DNA of 64,000 nt from Comamonas sp. KCTC 72670 (GCA_014656495.1 BNCN01000002.1:887102-951101), one strand, 5' to 3'; shown: positions 8,581 through 20,073, counted from the first letter of the stretch. Numbers and translations: made by a program. The notes: generated by a model from the letters alone, not told the origin.

Positions 8581-11040
8581 TCACGCCTCTGAACGAAGGA
8601 CCGTCATCGGGTCCACGCGTGAGGCGCGCCGGGCTGGCAGCCAGCTCGCGAGCAACGCCACGCCCAGCAGCAGGAGCGCCACGGCCACGAAGACGAGTGG
8701 GTCCGTGGTGCTCACGCCGTACACGAGCCCCGTGAGCACCTGGCCGAGCCCCACGGCCCCCAACACGCCGAGCACGATTCCCCACCCGGCGAGCCGCGCC
8801 GCCTGCTTCAGCACCATCCCCAGCACGTCTTCCGACGTCGCGCCCAGCGCGAAGCGGATGCCGAATTCACGCGTGCGTTGCGCCACCGCGTACGACACGA
8901 CGGCGGCGAGGCCCGCCACGGAAAGCAGCAGCGCCATCGCGCCAAAGGCGCCCAGCAGGAGGAGGCTGAAGCGCCTGGGCGCGAGCGAGCCCGCGAGCAG
9001 CGCCTCCACCGTGGACAGGCGCGAAGGCAGCTCGGGCGCGAGCTCTCTCAGGACGGGCCGCGCCGCGGTGACCAGGGCCTCCGAGCCTATGGGGCCGTGC
9101 ACGGCGAGGTGGACACGGGAAGAGGCCCGCTGCCGCTGGCGGGAGCCGCCGTAGAACATGGGCCTGGGCGCGTCATCGAGCGCTTGCTCCCGAACGTCGC
9201 CCACCACGCCGACGATGGTGAAGGGGCGCAGGTCTCCGTCCATGTTGCCGAACTGGATGAGCTTGCCCAGCGGGTCCTCGTGAGGCCAGCGTGCCTTCGC
9301 GAGCGACTCGCTGATGACGGCCACATGCGGCGCGTCCACGGTGTCGCGTGCATCGAACAGGCGCCCGCGCACGAGCGGGATGCCAAGCGCGGCGAAGTAG
9401 CCTTCACTCGCCACGCGGTACTCGGCGGAGCCGGTGCGCTCGGATTCGCGCGCCAGCCGCCCGAAGTCGTCGAAGTCCCTCACCTCGTCGGGCCGGTTGA
9501 GCACGATGAAGGTGCCGTCGCCCGCCGGGCTTCCCTCGAGCGGGAAGCTGCTCACGGCGCCCGCCGCGCTCACCCCGGGCAGCGCCGCCAGTCGGGCGAG
9601 GAGGTGCTCCTGCAACAGCACGTTGCGCTGTCCCTGCGCCGCGTCCTTGGCCGGGGGGAGGACGAGGCTGAGGACGGCGACCTCCTCGGTGCGGTACCCC
9701 GGGTCCAGCGTGAGCAGGCCCAGCAGGCTCCTCCCGAGCAGGGCCGCGCCCACCAGGAGGACCCACGCGAGCGCGAGCTGTCCCACGACGAGGGCCCGGC
9801 GCGTGCGCTCGGCGCCCCCGCCTCCGCTGTGGGTGTTCCCGGCGCGCGCCAGCGCGGCGCCCGGACTCCGCAGCGCCGCACGCAGCGCCGTCAGCAGCCC
9901 CAGCCCCACTGCGAGCACCAGGGAGAGCCCCAAGGTGAAGAGGAGCACCGTGGCGTTCACCCCCACTTCGTTGACGCGAGGCAGGTGGCCCGGCTCGGCC
10001 GCGAGCAGCGCATGCACCCCCCAGGTGGCCAGCACGGCCCCGAGCACGCCTCCCGCCAGTGACAGCAGGAGCGACTCCTGGAGGAAGCGCCGGACCAGGG
10101 CGCTGGGCCCCGCGCCCAGGGCCACGTGGATGGCGAGCTCCCGGGTCCGGGTGGCCGCGCGCGCGAGCAGCAGGTTCGTGACGTTGGCGCCCGCCACCAG
10201 CAGCAGGAAGGCCGCGGCCCCGGACAGCAGGTAGAGCGCGGGCCTCGCTCCGCCCACCAGGCTCTCCTGCAAGGGGACCACGGCGATGTCGTGCATCCGC
10301 GTGTCCTGGCCGTGCTGGGCTTGGAGCTCGCGGGCGATGTGGGTCAGCTCCGCTCGCGCGGCCGGGAGGTCGGCGCCCTCCGCCAGCCTGCCCACCACCC
10401 GCCAGTTGTGCGCGGTGCGGCTGGGGAGGGGGGGCTCCAGCTCCCGTGGAACCCAGAGCTGCGTGCCCACGGGATGGTCGAAGGATTCGGGCATGACGCC
10501 CACCACGGTGTAGGCGCGCCCCTCGAAGGTGAGCGTGTCCGGCAGGGGGAGTGGCCGCGCGCCCAGGTAGCGCTTCCAGAAGGCGTGGCTCACCACCACC
10601 ACGGGGGGGCCTCCCACCTGCTGCTCCTCCTCCGCGAAGAGTCGGCCCTGGAGGGGCGCCGTCGCGAAGGCGGGGAAGAAGTCCCGCGAGGCGTGCGCCA
10701 GGGTGGCGAACGCCGGCTCGTCGGCGCCCGTGACGACGACGCTCGCCGTGCCCGACACCTGGGCCAGCGCCGAGACGGTGCGTGCCCTCGCCCGCACGTC
10801 CTCGAAGTTGGGGTCCGAGAACCGCATGGGGTGGCCGTCCGCCGCGCGCTGGGAGAGCTCCACGAGCCGCTCGGGGCGGGGGTAGGGCAGGGGCCGCAGC
10901 AAGACGCCTTCCACCACGCTGAAGAGCGCGGTGCTCGCCCCGATGCCCACCGCCAGCATCAGCACGCACCCCAGCGTGAAGACGGGGCTGCGGCCCAGCG
11001 AACGCAGACTCTGACGCAACCCACCCAGAACGGTCTCCAT
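8581..11040 (-). CDS. ABC-type permease with duplicated FtsX/MacB units (ADOP type)
   Basis: An 819-residue protein starting at the ATG 11038-11040, with AGGGGAGA upstream. It has two MacB-PCD/FtsX units. Each starts with or contains a membrane helix (first near residues 18-42), then a periplasmic domain, then a three-helix permease block (about 275-425 and 690-815). The duplicated layout, with no ATPase gene beside it, is typical of the ADOP permeases of Acidobacteria and myxobacteria. By analogy with MacB it may work in export or mechanotransmission, but the substrate and ATPase are unknown. Confidence 0.88.
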   Translation of the reverse strand: METVLGGLRQSLRSLGRSPVFTLGCVLMLAVGIGASTALFSVVEGVLLRPLPYPRPERLVELSQRAADGHPMRFSDPNFEDVRARARTVSALAQVSGTASVVVTGADEPAFATLAHASRDFFPAFATAPLQGRLFAEEEQQVGGPPVVVVSHAFWKRYLGARPLPLPDTLTFEGRAYTVVGVMPESFDHPVGTQLWVPRELEPPLPSRTAHNWRVVGRLAEGADLPAARAELTHIARELQAQHGQDTRMHDIAVVPLQESLVGGARPALYLLSGAAAFLLLVAGANVTNLLLARAATRTRELAIHVALGAGPSALVRRFLQESLLLSLAGGVLGAVLATWGVHALLAAEPGHLPRVNEVGVNATVLLFTLGLSLVLAVGLGLLTALRAALRSPGAALARAGNTHSGGGGAERTRRALVVGQLALAWVLLVGAALLGRSLLGLLTLDPGYRTEEVAVLSLVLPPAKDAAQGQRNVLLQEHLLARLAALPGVSAAGAVSSFPLEGSPAGDGTFIVLNRPDEVRDFDDFGRLARESERTGSAEYRVASEGYFAALGIPLVRGRLFDARDTVDAPHVAVISESLAKARWPHEDPLGKLIQFGNMDGDLRPFTIVGVVGDVREQALDDAPRPMFYGGSRQRQRASSRVHLAVHGPIGSEALVTAARPVLRELAPELPSRLSTVEALLAGSLAPRRFSLLLLGAFGAMALLLSVAGLAAVVSYAVAQRTREFGIRFALGATSEDVLGMVLKQAARLAGWGIVLGVLGAVGLGQVLTGLVYGVSTTDPLVFVAVALLLLGVALLASWLPARRASRVDPMTVLRSEA

Positions 11041-11345
11041 CACGACGTCTCCCCTGCCGGTCCGCGGCTCCTGTGCGGCTACGTCCGGGCCCGCGGTCGA
11101 TTGCGTGGCGGAGACACGCGGGGCCGCCTGGCGCGGGCGGGCTGGAGCCAGGAGCCCCGGGAGGTCATACGCGCGGGCCGCGGCGGGTTCACGACGCGTG
11201 GTGCGAAGGAATGTCCTCTCGCGGCCAGGGCGCTCGCTGGCGGCGCGGCGTCGTGGCGGCCTCGCGAGGCCTGCTCCCTGCGTGTGGCGAGGCAGCCGCC
11301 TCGCTTCATGCGTCGCGCCGGGGAGCGGCCTGCACGAGGGCCCGC
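11041..11345. other. intergenic region without a credible gene
   Basis: This 305-bp GC-rich stretch lies between two same-strand genes. Only short antisense frames occur and none has a ribosome-binding site plus recognisable content. It probably holds the permease promoter and the end of the carbamoyltransferase transcript; no clear hairpin was found. Confidence 0.4.
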
Positions 11346-11533
11346 TCAGAAGATGGCGTAGAGGAAGGGCGTCACGTAGCTGAGGCCCCCGGTGAGCATG
11401 AGCAGCACCGCCGCCAGGAGCAGGACGAGCAGCAGGGGGAGCAGGAAGAGGCGGTGGCCCTTCGCGAAGTGCGCGACCAGCTGTGAAACAGTCCGGCCCC
11501 GGTCGAGCCACCGCTGCAGGCGGGTGCGCCGGC

Positions 11534-11537
<4 letters not shown>
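11346..11537 (-). CDS. DUF5989-family small membrane protein
   Basis: A 63-residue protein: a basic amphipathic N-terminus (RRTRLQRWLDRGRTVSQL), a segment AHFAKGHRLFLLPLLL, one long membrane helix and the C-terminal SYVTPFLYAIF. This fits DUF5989, small membrane proteins found beside carbamoyltransferases such as those of the SxtJ context. The ATG at 11535-11537 overlaps the carbamoyltransferase TGA (ATGA), so translation is coupled. Its role is unknown; I infer a membrane anchor or partner for the enzyme. Confidence 0.8.
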
Positions 11538-13249
<1,712 letters not shown>

Positions 13250-13262
13250 GGCCCACCCCCCT

Positions 13263-13964
13263 TCATGGCTCCGTCTTCCAGCCTCGGGCCGCCGGTTGCA
13301 GCACGCGCACCAGGAGCGCCAGGGGGGCCAGTGAGGCGTAGAGGGTCAGCATCAGCAGGACATAGAGCCGTTGACCCATCGCGCGTCCCAGCCGACGCCA
13401 TTCGGCCCAGGCGCCTCGCCATGCGGCGCGCGCGAGGGTCCGTTTCGCGAGGGCCTCATCGCCGGTGAGGCTCACCAGCAGCGCCCAGGAGTAGGACTCG
13501 TGCCGCCGCTCGTCGGCGAGGATGCCTTCGAAGAGCGCGCGTGTCTGGGCGTCGCCGAAGCGGCCGAACAGCGCGGCGTAGACCTCGAACTGCTCGCGCC
13601 CGTGACGCTCCGCGCGGTGCACGTGCGCGACGAAGTCCACCTCGCCCAGCCGCTCGAAGAGCTCCTCCGGCTGGGCTCGAGGAAGCCCCAGGCTGGCGCG
13701 CCCGGCCGACTGCCGCAGGGTGGTGGAGCGCCGCGTGAAGAGGGCCGCGTGCCGGGATTCGTCCAGGGCATGGCGGAGGTACAGGGCCTGCCGCTCCGGA
13801 CTCGACGTCAGGCGGGCCGCGGCCCTCAGCTCCAGCATGCTGCCGTGCTCGGCGCCGGCGAAGTCATGCAGCTTGCGCGCGGCGTGGCCTGGCAGCCGCC
13901 AGACCAGGGGGCTCACCCAGCGCACCAGCCGAACCCGGAGGCTGGGGGCGCCGCTCAGAGGCAT
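13263..13964 (-). CDS. ferritin-like di-iron carboxylate protein
   Basis: A 233-residue helical protein. Metal-ligand candidates are a Glu in AGAEHGSMLEL, DESRH in the next helix, a Glu in REQFEVYAALF and DERRHE in the fourth. This E, ExxH, E, ExxH pattern is the ferritin-like di-iron layout of oxidases, desaturases and AurF-like oxygenases. Hydrophobic segments near the C-terminus (YVLLMLTLYASLAPLALLV) suggest membrane association. Its start overlaps the SGNH gene by 10 bp and it ends 13 bp before the carbamoyltransferase. Whether it oxidises a substrate or stores metal is not shown. Confidence 0.75.
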   Translation of the reverse strand: MPLSGAPSLRVRLVRWVSPLVWRLPGHAARKLHDFAGAEHGSMLELRAAARLTSSPERQALYLRHALDESRHAALFTRRSTTLRQSAGRASLGLPRAQPEELFERLGEVDFVAHVHRAERHGREQFEVYAALFGRFGDAQTRALFEGILADERRHESYSWALLVSLTGDEALAKRTLARAAWRGAWAEWRRLGRAMGQRLYVLLMLTLYASLAPLALLVRVLQPAARGWKTEP

Positions 13965-16162
13965 ACGCTGCCGCCCTCCCACGGGGTGCACGTGCCCTGG
14001 TCGCACGGGCGCTCCGGACCACACAGCGCGCGGCAATGTCCCGCCGCGCCCGCGTTGGCCTGACCCGCGGGGCAGCGCGGACGCGACTCGACGGCGCCCC
14101 GCGCGCAGGCCAGGCGCTGCTCGCAGTCGTCGAAGCTCTGGGCGCACTCGGCCCACCCTGCGCCATAGATGTCAGGGCAGCCACGGGCGACCTTCCGGTC
14201 TTCACAGAGGCAGAACGCGGCGGCGCCCGGCGTGGGCTCGGGCGTCTCGGAGGGGGGCGGCTGGGGTGCCAGGAAGCCCCGGGACTTCGCCGGGTCCGCA
14301 TGGAACTCCAGCCGCTGCGTGCGGTCCGTCCAGGTGAAGTCCGCGAGCAGGACGTCGCCCTGCAGCACGGGCACCACCAGGGAGGTGAAGGCCTTCTCGT
14401 CCTTCAAGGCCGGTGCGTCGAAGGCCCTCACGGCGAGGGGCATGGCCTCGCCATGGCCTCCGGACGCCACCCGCACGCCGGTGGGCGCCGACCGCGCGGA
14501 TTGCTGCCTGCAGGTGACGCGCAGCCACTCGCGTAGTTGGTAGGTCTCGCAGCCGGCGCGCGTGGAGCCCGTCACGGTGATTTCCCGCTGCCGCTCCCAT
14601 TCCTCCGGGGTGGGCACGCGCGAGCGCCCAGGGGGCAGGCTCCTGCGCGGAACGACGGAGGGCGGGGGCTGGGCCAGCGTGCGCGCCAGGGCCTCCGCCA
14701 CGGTGCGGTGTCCCTTGGGGGACAGGTGGATGTCCGCGTTGAGGAAGGCCCCGGGTTCGGCGGCGGCCAGGGCCTGGGTGGGGTCCAGCGCGGACACGCC
14801 CAGCCGCTCCGCGGTGGCGACGATGTCGTCCAGCAGGATGCGGCTCTCCGTCATGTCCAGCGGCGGCTCGCCATACTTCGCCCACTCGTCCTGGGAGACC
14901 TGGACGTCCATGGGCAGCGCCAGCACCACCAGCCGGGCCCCATGGGCGTCACACAACGCTTTGACTTTCTGGAACCAGGGCAGCAGCGGGGACTGGCTGC
15001 GCACCACCTCCGCGGGCGAGGTCCGCAGCGTTTTCAGCTCCTCCTCCACGGCGTGTCTGCGCCCCAGGAGCTCCCGCGCCTGCTCGTGGAACTCGGGGTC
15101 TTCGTCGACGGGGACCCTTCCCGCGGCGAGCGCCGCTTCCATCCGGGCCCGCAGGGCCGCTCCCCGGCGGATGAGCTCCGCCGTCACCCGCACGGAGCGG
15201 CTGGACTCGCCGTAGGTCGCCGCCACGATGTCTCCGGGCCTGCCGCGGGACGCGCGCAGCTCGGCTTCGGGGTTGCGGTCCTCCCCCCGCTGGGCCTCCT
15301 GGTCGACGAGGCTCCACAAGCCATTGACGATGGTTTCGTCCAGTTGCCGCTCGAGGGTGTCTCGCTCGTCGTTCAGCGCGACCAGGGCCTTGCGGAACGC
15401 GCGCTCCTTCTCCTGGGTGGCGGCCTCGGCCTCGTCGTGCTCCCGCTGGGACGACTGTGCCATGCCGAGCACGTCCTTCCACGTGCCCTCGGACGAGAAG
15501 CCCCGCTCGGCCGTGGCCACCTCGCCGCCATGGAGCACGCGCCGCAGCGCGAAGACGGCGTGGGAGTGCCGGAAGAGCAGCTCACGGCCCGGAAACGGCG
15601 TCACCCGCTCCGGCGCGGTCTCCGTCCGGACCGCCCAGCCGTCCCACACGACGTGCCGCTCGGTGTTGGGGCGCTCTGCCTCGAAGAAGTCATTCACCAC
15701 GTTGACCGTGAAGATGACCGTCGCGGGCCGGCGCAGGGGGAGCAGTTCCTCCAGGAGCGCGGTGTATTCCGCGGGCCCGTAGGTTGGCACGCCCGCGTTC
15801 ACCACCGAGGCCCCGGGCAGGAGCGCGTCGAGCCGCGCCGAGAAGGTCTCCTCCTCCTCCACCCCGAGCCCGAAGACCTGGGAGTCACCCACCACCAGGA
15901 CCTCGCCAGGGGAGGGCGGCGGCAGGTCCGCGCCGCGCAGGCCTTCGCGGTTGATGCGCACGCGCGTGACGGGGTTGCCGCCGAAGGAGACGCGCTGCGT
16001 GGCGCCTGGCTCCAGGCGGACGCCGAGGTGCTCATCCGGCACGTACAGGTGCAGGTGGGGGAAGGCGCCGCCATCACGCCACCAGAAGAGGGCCTCGGTC
16101 AGGAGCAACCCGACGGCGAGTCCCGCGACGACCTTGAGCACGGAGCGGAGGACGGATGGCAT
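13955..16162 (-). CDS. membrane-anchored SGNH hydrolase with cysteine-rich tail
   Basis: A 735-residue protein with an N-terminal membrane helix (about 8-25). The SGNH block I is VVGDSQVFGLGV (catalytic Ser in GDSQ), a possible block II/III follows in NAGVPTYGPAEY and FTVNVVND, and the Asp/His pair is in NADIHLSPKGH. A long charged, coiled-coil-like insertion (roughly 215-360) separates the blocks. The last 80 residues hold about 13 cysteines. Relatives act as esterases or acyltransferases on envelope glycans. It leads the carbamoyltransferase cassette, so it probably acts in the periplasm on the same product; that is inference. Confidence 0.8.
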   Translation of the reverse strand: MPSVLRSVLKVVAGLAVGLLLTEALFWWRDGGAFPHLHLYVPDEHLGVRLEPGATQRVSFGGNPVTRVRINREGLRGADLPPPSPGEVLVVGDSQVFGLGVEEEETFSARLDALLPGASVVNAGVPTYGPAEYTALLEELLPLRRPATVIFTVNVVNDFFEAERPNTERHVVWDGWAVRTETAPERVTPFPGRELLFRHSHAVFALRRVLHGGEVATAERGFSSEGTWKDVLGMAQSSQREHDEAEAATQEKERAFRKALVALNDERDTLERQLDETIVNGLWSLVDQEAQRGEDRNPEAELRASRGRPGDIVAATYGESSRSVRVTAELIRRGAALRARMEAALAAGRVPVDEDPEFHEQARELLGRRHAVEEELKTLRTSPAEVVRSQSPLLPWFQKVKALCDAHGARLVVLALPMDVQVSQDEWAKYGEPPLDMTESRILLDDIVATAERLGVSALDPTQALAAAEPGAFLNADIHLSPKGHRTVAEALARTLAQPPPSVVPRRSLPPGRSRVPTPEEWERQREITVTGSTRAGCETYQLREWLRVTCRQQSARSAPTGVRVASGGHGEAMPLAVRAFDAPALKDEKAFTSLVVPVLQGDVLLADFTWTDRTQRLEFHADPAKSRGFLAPQPPPSETPEPTPGAAAFCLCEDRKVARGCPDIYGAGWAECAQSFDDCEQRLACARGAVESRPRCPAGQANAGAAGHCRALCGPERPCDQGTCTPWEGGSVCL

Positions 16163-16268
16163 GCCTTGAAGACTCCAGCACGGAGGCCGCGGGAAGTCGA
16201 AGCCCCCTGACAGGAATTCGGTGGGGCCTGGCGCCTTGGGCGGGATGCCGCGCGACCCCGCGCGAGGC

Positions 16269-16997
16269 TCACCGGTTCGCCGAGGCGCCGCGGGTGTCGA
16301 AGACGGTGCCCGTGAGGCCCTGGGTGAAGACCTTGGACGGCGGCAGGCCGAACATGCCGTGGAAGAACCGGGAGAAGTGGGCCGAGTCGTAGAAGCCCGC
16401 GGCGTGCGCGACCTCGGTCAGGCTCCGGCCTTGGAGCGCGAGCGTGGTGGCCACTTGCATCCGGTGCCAGGCCCGAAAGGCGCCCATGGGGACGCCGACC
16501 TGTTCCCGGAACCGGTGCTCCACCAGGGACGTGGAGGCGCCCACCCGCTGGGCCAGCGTCGCCGCATCGGCGGGGACGTCCACGGGGGTGGCGAGGAGCT
16601 CGGCGACCCGCGCGATGCGAGCGTCGACCGCCAGCGGGCTGGGGCCCAGGTGCAGGGCATGCTGGAAGAGCTCGGTCCAGGGTTCGGGGTGCCGCGCGGC
16701 GAGGGCGGCTTCGATGGCGCCTCGGAGCGGGCCCGCGTCGACCGGGTGGTGGAGGTTCGCGCCGGGCTCCAGGAACAGCATGGCCACGCGACCGCCGTGA
16801 AAGTCGAGCGAGTGCCACTGCCACCCCCGTACGAAGGTGGCTTCGTGGTGCTCCACGCGGCCTTCGCTGTCGGCCAGGGCGAACGCGTCATCGAGCCCCA
16901 CGAGCACGGCGTTGGCGGCGAACCGGTGCCTGCGCAGCTCATGAAACCGGCCGACGTACAGCGCGCGTCCTCCGCCCAGCAGCAGGTGGCTCTTCAT
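16269..16997 (-). CDS. AraC-family regulator
   Basis: A 242-residue regulator. The C-terminal 100 residues carry both helix-turn-helices: ADAATLAQRVGASTSLVEHR, then LTEVAHAAGFYDSAHFSRFF, ending in GLPPSKVF. The N-terminal part looks like a small-molecule-binding barrel (LDFHGGRVAMLFLEPGANLHH). An ATG 12 bp upstream (17007-17009) is also possible. It is divergent from the acyl-CoA ligase gene across about 120 bp, which makes that gene its likeliest target. Confidence 0.85.
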   Translation of the reverse strand: MKSHLLLGGGRALYVGRFHELRRHRFAANAVLVGLDDAFALADSEGRVEHHEATFVRGWQWHSLDFHGGRVAMLFLEPGANLHHPVDAGPLRGAIEAALAARHPEPWTELFQHALHLGPSPLAVDARIARVAELLATPVDVPADAATLAQRVGASTSLVEHRFREQVGVPMGAFRAWHRMQVATTLALQGRSLTEVAHAAGFYDSAHFSRFFHGMFGLPPSKVFTQGLTGTVFDTRGASANR

Positions 16998-17120
16998 CTG
17001 CAGAATCATACAAGCGCGGCGGCGGCGCTCGCACGTAGCTTGGCGCGTTGAAACCCGCCGCTCCCCTGCTCCCTGACCCCGCTTGTTCCAATGACGCTTC
17101 GTTCGAACAGAGGAGGCCGC

Positions 17121-18980
17121 ATGGCCGATGCACACCAGACCCTTCCCCAGATGATTCTCGACCGGGCGCGTACGTCGCCGCGGTGCGTCGCGTTCCGCGT
17201 GCGACGTGACGAGGCCTATGTCGACGTCCCCTGGTCGGAGCTGTCCCCCCGCATCGAGGCCATCGCGGCGGGGTTGTTGAGCGCCGGGGCGCTGGATGAT
17301 GGCGCGTGCATCTCCATCGTGGGCAACACCTCGATGGCGTCGTGCCTCGTCGACTTCGCGGCCCTGCGCGCCGGTCTCAAGACGGTCCCCGTCTACGCGA
17401 GCCTGCTGCCGGAAGAGGTCGGCTACATGCACGTGGACACCCAGGCGCAGCTCATCGTCGTGGATGACGGGAGCCAGCTCGAGAAAGTGCGGACGTTTCG
17501 CGAGGGCTTCACGTTCTTCGAGCAGCGGTACACCTCCGCGGCGCTCGGCGTCCGAGCGAAGGTGGTGGTCATCCATCCCGCGGGCCTTGCTCCCGCGGAG
17601 GATTGGGAGAGCCTGGAGAGCCTCGAGTCCCGGGGTCGCGAGCGGCGCGCGGCGCTGGCGGAGGAGCTGCGCCGAAGGGCGTCGTTGATTCGCCGCGAGG
17701 ACGTCGCGACCTTCACCTATACCTCGGGAACCACCGGCGCCCCGAAGGCGGTGATTCAAACCCACGACAACATGCTGGCGATGCTCGAGGACGTCGCCGA
17801 GGCGGGGTTGTTGGATGACAACGTCCGCGGCAACGGCCTGTTCCTCTTCCTGCCCGCCGCGCACTCCTTCGGGCGCATGGTGGAGTTCGCGGGGCCGTTC
17901 TTCGGAGCGCCGCTGGTGATGTCGTCGGTGCCGACGCTGGCCGCGGATGTCCTCCTCGCGCGCCCGGGGTTCTTCCCGGCGGCGCCACGCGTCTTCGAGA
18001 AGATGATGGCGAAGGTGATGAGCGCCATCGAAAGCGAGCAGGGGTTGCGGCGCTGGATGTTGGACTGGGCCCTGGGCGTGGGGCGTGAAGTCGCGTCAAG
18101 GAGCGCCGCCGGTACGCCGCTGCCTGTGTGGTTGAAGGCGCGGCATCGACTGGCGGACCGGCTCGTGCTGGGGAAGCTGCGCGCGCGCCTGGGCTTGGAC
18201 AACGCATCCGTGCTGCTCTCCGGTGCCGCGGCGCTCCGCGTCGATGTCCAGATGTTCTTCCTCGGCCTGGGGCTGACCATCCTGGAGGCCTATGGGTTGA
18301 CGGAGACGTGCCCCGGGTTGACCGTCAATCGGAAGGGGAACGTGCGTCCTGGTTCCGTGGGAAGGCCCTTCAACCGATGCGAGCTCAAGCTGGGGCCGGA
18401 TGGCGAACTCCTGGCTCGCGGACCGAACATCTCCCGCGGGTATTTGAACCGCCCGGAGGCAACGGCCGAGGCCTTCGATGAAGACGGTTGGTTCCGGACG
18501 GGAGACCTGGCCTCCATCGATGCGGAGGGGTTCGTTCGGATTGCAGGGCGAAAGAAAGAGCTGCTCAAGACGAGCGGCGGCAAATACGTGGCACCGCTGA
18601 AGATTGAAGCGCAGCTCAAGCGACACCCGCTCGTCCAGGAGGCTGTCGTGATTGGCGATGGGCGCAACTACTGCACGGCCTTGTTCGCGCTCGACGCGGA
18701 GATTCTCGTCGAGGTGGCTCGCCGTGAGGGGATTCCACCGGACCCTGCGCACCCGCGCATCCACACCGTCCTGGAGACGCTGGTCACGGAGACGAATGCG
18801 GGCCTGGCGACCTTCGAGCGCATCAAGACGTTCCGGGTGTCGCCCGGCCCGTTCACGGTGGACGGTGGCGAGCTCACGGCGTCGCTGAAGGTCAAACGCC
18901 ACGCGGTCGCTCGGAAACACGCGGCGTTGATTGATTCCATGTACGGCGCTTCGGAGTCGCTCACGTCGGCGGGCGCCTGA
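17121..18980 (+). CDS. long-chain acyl-CoA ligase (AMP-forming)
   Basis: A 619-residue AMP-binding enzyme. Motifs are the P-loop TYTSGTTGAPKAV (about residue 200), AYGLTETCPG (about 395), the adenylate-binding GDLASIDAEGFVRIAGRKKE and the C-terminal KTSGGKYVAP lysine region. The 'GRKKELLKTSGGKYVAP' form is typical of long-chain FadD15/ACSL-like synthetases. A perfect AGGAGG precedes the ATG at 17121. It should activate fatty acids to acyl-CoA in the cytoplasm or at the membrane, for degradation or lipid synthesis. The divergent AraC gene may regulate it. Confidence 0.92.
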   Translation: MADAHQTLPQMILDRARTSPRCVAFRVRRDEAYVDVPWSELSPRIEAIAAGLLSAGALDDGACISIVGNTSMASCLVDFAALRAGLKTVPVYASLLPEEVGYMHVDTQAQLIVVDDGSQLEKVRTFREGFTFFEQRYTSAALGVRAKVVVIHPAGLAPAEDWESLESLESRGRERRAALAEELRRRASLIRREDVATFTYTSGTTGAPKAVIQTHDNMLAMLEDVAEAGLLDDNVRGNGLFLFLPAAHSFGRMVEFAGPFFGAPLVMSSVPTLAADVLLARPGFFPAAPRVFEKMMAKVMSAIESEQGLRRWMLDWALGVGREVASRSAAGTPLPVWLKARHRLADRLVLGKLRARLGLDNASVLLSGAAALRVDVQMFFLGLGLTILEAYGLTETCPGLTVNRKGNVRPGSVGRPFNRCELKLGPDGELLARGPNISRGYLNRPEATAEAFDEDGWFRTGDLASIDAEGFVRIAGRKKELLKTSGGKYVAPLKIEAQLKRHPLVQEAVVIGDGRNYCTALFALDAEILVEVARREGIPPDPAHPRIHTVLETLVTETNAGLATFERIKTFRVSPGPFTVDGGELTASLKVKRHAVARKHAALIDSMYGASESLTSAGA

Positions 18981-19055
18981 GCGTGGTGGCGTGGGGGCGG
19001 GCCTTCAGTCCCCCCGTCCATGGCGGCGTACCCACTCGGGACGCCGCCGTGGACC

Positions 19056-19286
19056 TCACGGTGTGTCGACACAGCGCCAGGCGCCGCAGGAGCCTCCGTT
19101 CGAGCCACATTCGATGTGAGTCGAACACGGCTTGCAGCTTCGTGAGCAGATAAACCTCGATGGATTGACCTGGGAGTCGGTTGCCTCCGCCGCCGCGCTG
19201 GGAACCTGGGACAGGGCCGTGCCTGCCATGATGCCAATGAGCAGGGCGAACCCAGGAATCGTTTGCTTCCATTGCGCCAGCTTCAT
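19056..19286 (-). CDS. small exported cysteine-rich peptide
   Basis: A 76-residue precursor. GGAGG lies 5 bp before the ATG at 19284-19286. Residues 1-31 form a signal peptide (cleavage near SAAA-E). The mature part of about 45 residues has six cysteines in the last 30 (ICSRSCKPC, ECGSNGGSCGAWRC), compatible with a disulfide-knotted peptide. No family is recognised. It stands alone, with non-overlapping neighbours on both sides. It could be an extracellular effector, toxin-like peptide or structural peptide. Confidence 0.65.
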   Translation of the reverse strand: MKLAQWKQTIPGFALLIGIMAGTALSQVPSAAAEATDSQVNPSRFICSRSCKPCSTHIECGSNGGSCGAWRCVDTP

Positions 19287-19407
19287 GTCGCCTCCGGGAG
19301 TGGGGTTGTGGGGCTCGCGCATCGTACCCCGGGGCGCATCTCGCTCAAGCGCGCGGCGTGATTGTCCATGCATTGACCGACACCCTGGGCGGCCCTCTCG
19401 CGTGGGC

Positions 19408-20073
19408 TCAGCCGCGGGAGCGCCGGGGCTTCCTCACCGCGCGCACCTTGCCGCTCGTGCCGCCTCCCGCGTAGAGGATGTCACCCCCGTCGGACTCCAG
19501 CCCGCTGACGCTCACGTTGTCAGGCATCGCGAGGCGGACCAGCACGCGGCCGTCGGCCGGGTCGATTCTCCGAATGTCGCTGACGCCGTCCTCCAGCGTG
19601 CCGTGCCAGAGTTCGTCTTGCGCCCACGTCACCCCGGTGACAAAGCGATTGGACTCGATGGTGCGCAGCAGGGCGCCGGTCTCAGCGTCGATTCGGTGGA
19701 TTCTCCGGCCGTGATATTCGCCCACCCACAGTGAGCCCTCGGCCCAGGTGAGCCCCGAATCGTGGCCCTTTCCAGGGGCGGGGAGCGTCTTCAGCACCTG
19801 CCCCGTTTCGGGGTCTATCTTCCGGATGCACCCTCCGCTGAGTTGATAGAGATGGCGGCCATCGAAGGCGGTTCCCGCGTCACAGGGAATCGTGAGGGTG
19901 CTCACGGAAGCGCCTGTCGACGGGTCGAAGGCCTGAAGCGCTTCGTCGCTGGCGAACCAGACCCGAGCCCCGTCATACGTCACCCCGTGGACGCGTGCGG
20001 CGCCCTCGAAGGGGCCGTATTCGCGGACGACCTCCGCGGGCTGTGCCTCTCCTTCGCGCTGCTTCGTATCCAT
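19408..20073 (-). CDS. beta-propeller protein (NHL/YVTN-like repeats)
   Basis: A 221-residue protein built from repeats of the kind 'GLTWAEGSLWVGEYHGRRIH' followed by 'IDAETGALLRT', seen at about residues 65, 110, 155 and 190. This resembles the propeller repeats of Vgb/SMP-30-like proteins. There is no signal peptide, so it is probably cytoplasmic. CGGAG precedes its ATG. It begins 18 bp after the regulator gene upstream and is probably co-transcribed with it. It may act as a ligand sensor or lactonase-like protein; catalytic residues cannot be assigned. Confidence 0.7.
   Translation of the reverse strand: MDTKQREGEAQPAEVVREYGPFEGAARVHGVTYDGARVWFASDEALQAFDPSTGASVSTLTIPCDAGTAFDGRHLYQLSGGCIRKIDPETGQVLKTLPAPGKGHDSGLTWAEGSLWVGEYHGRRIHRIDAETGALLRTIESNRFVTGVTWAQDELWHGTLEDGVSDIRRIDPADGRVLVRLAMPDNVSVSGLESDGGDILYAGGGTSGKVRAVRKPRRSRG

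Noticed and set aside
14537..16210. A plus-strand frame of about 560 codons opposite the SGNH gene
   Set aside because: Shadow of the minus-strand gene, with low-complexity Arg/Gly/Gln content.
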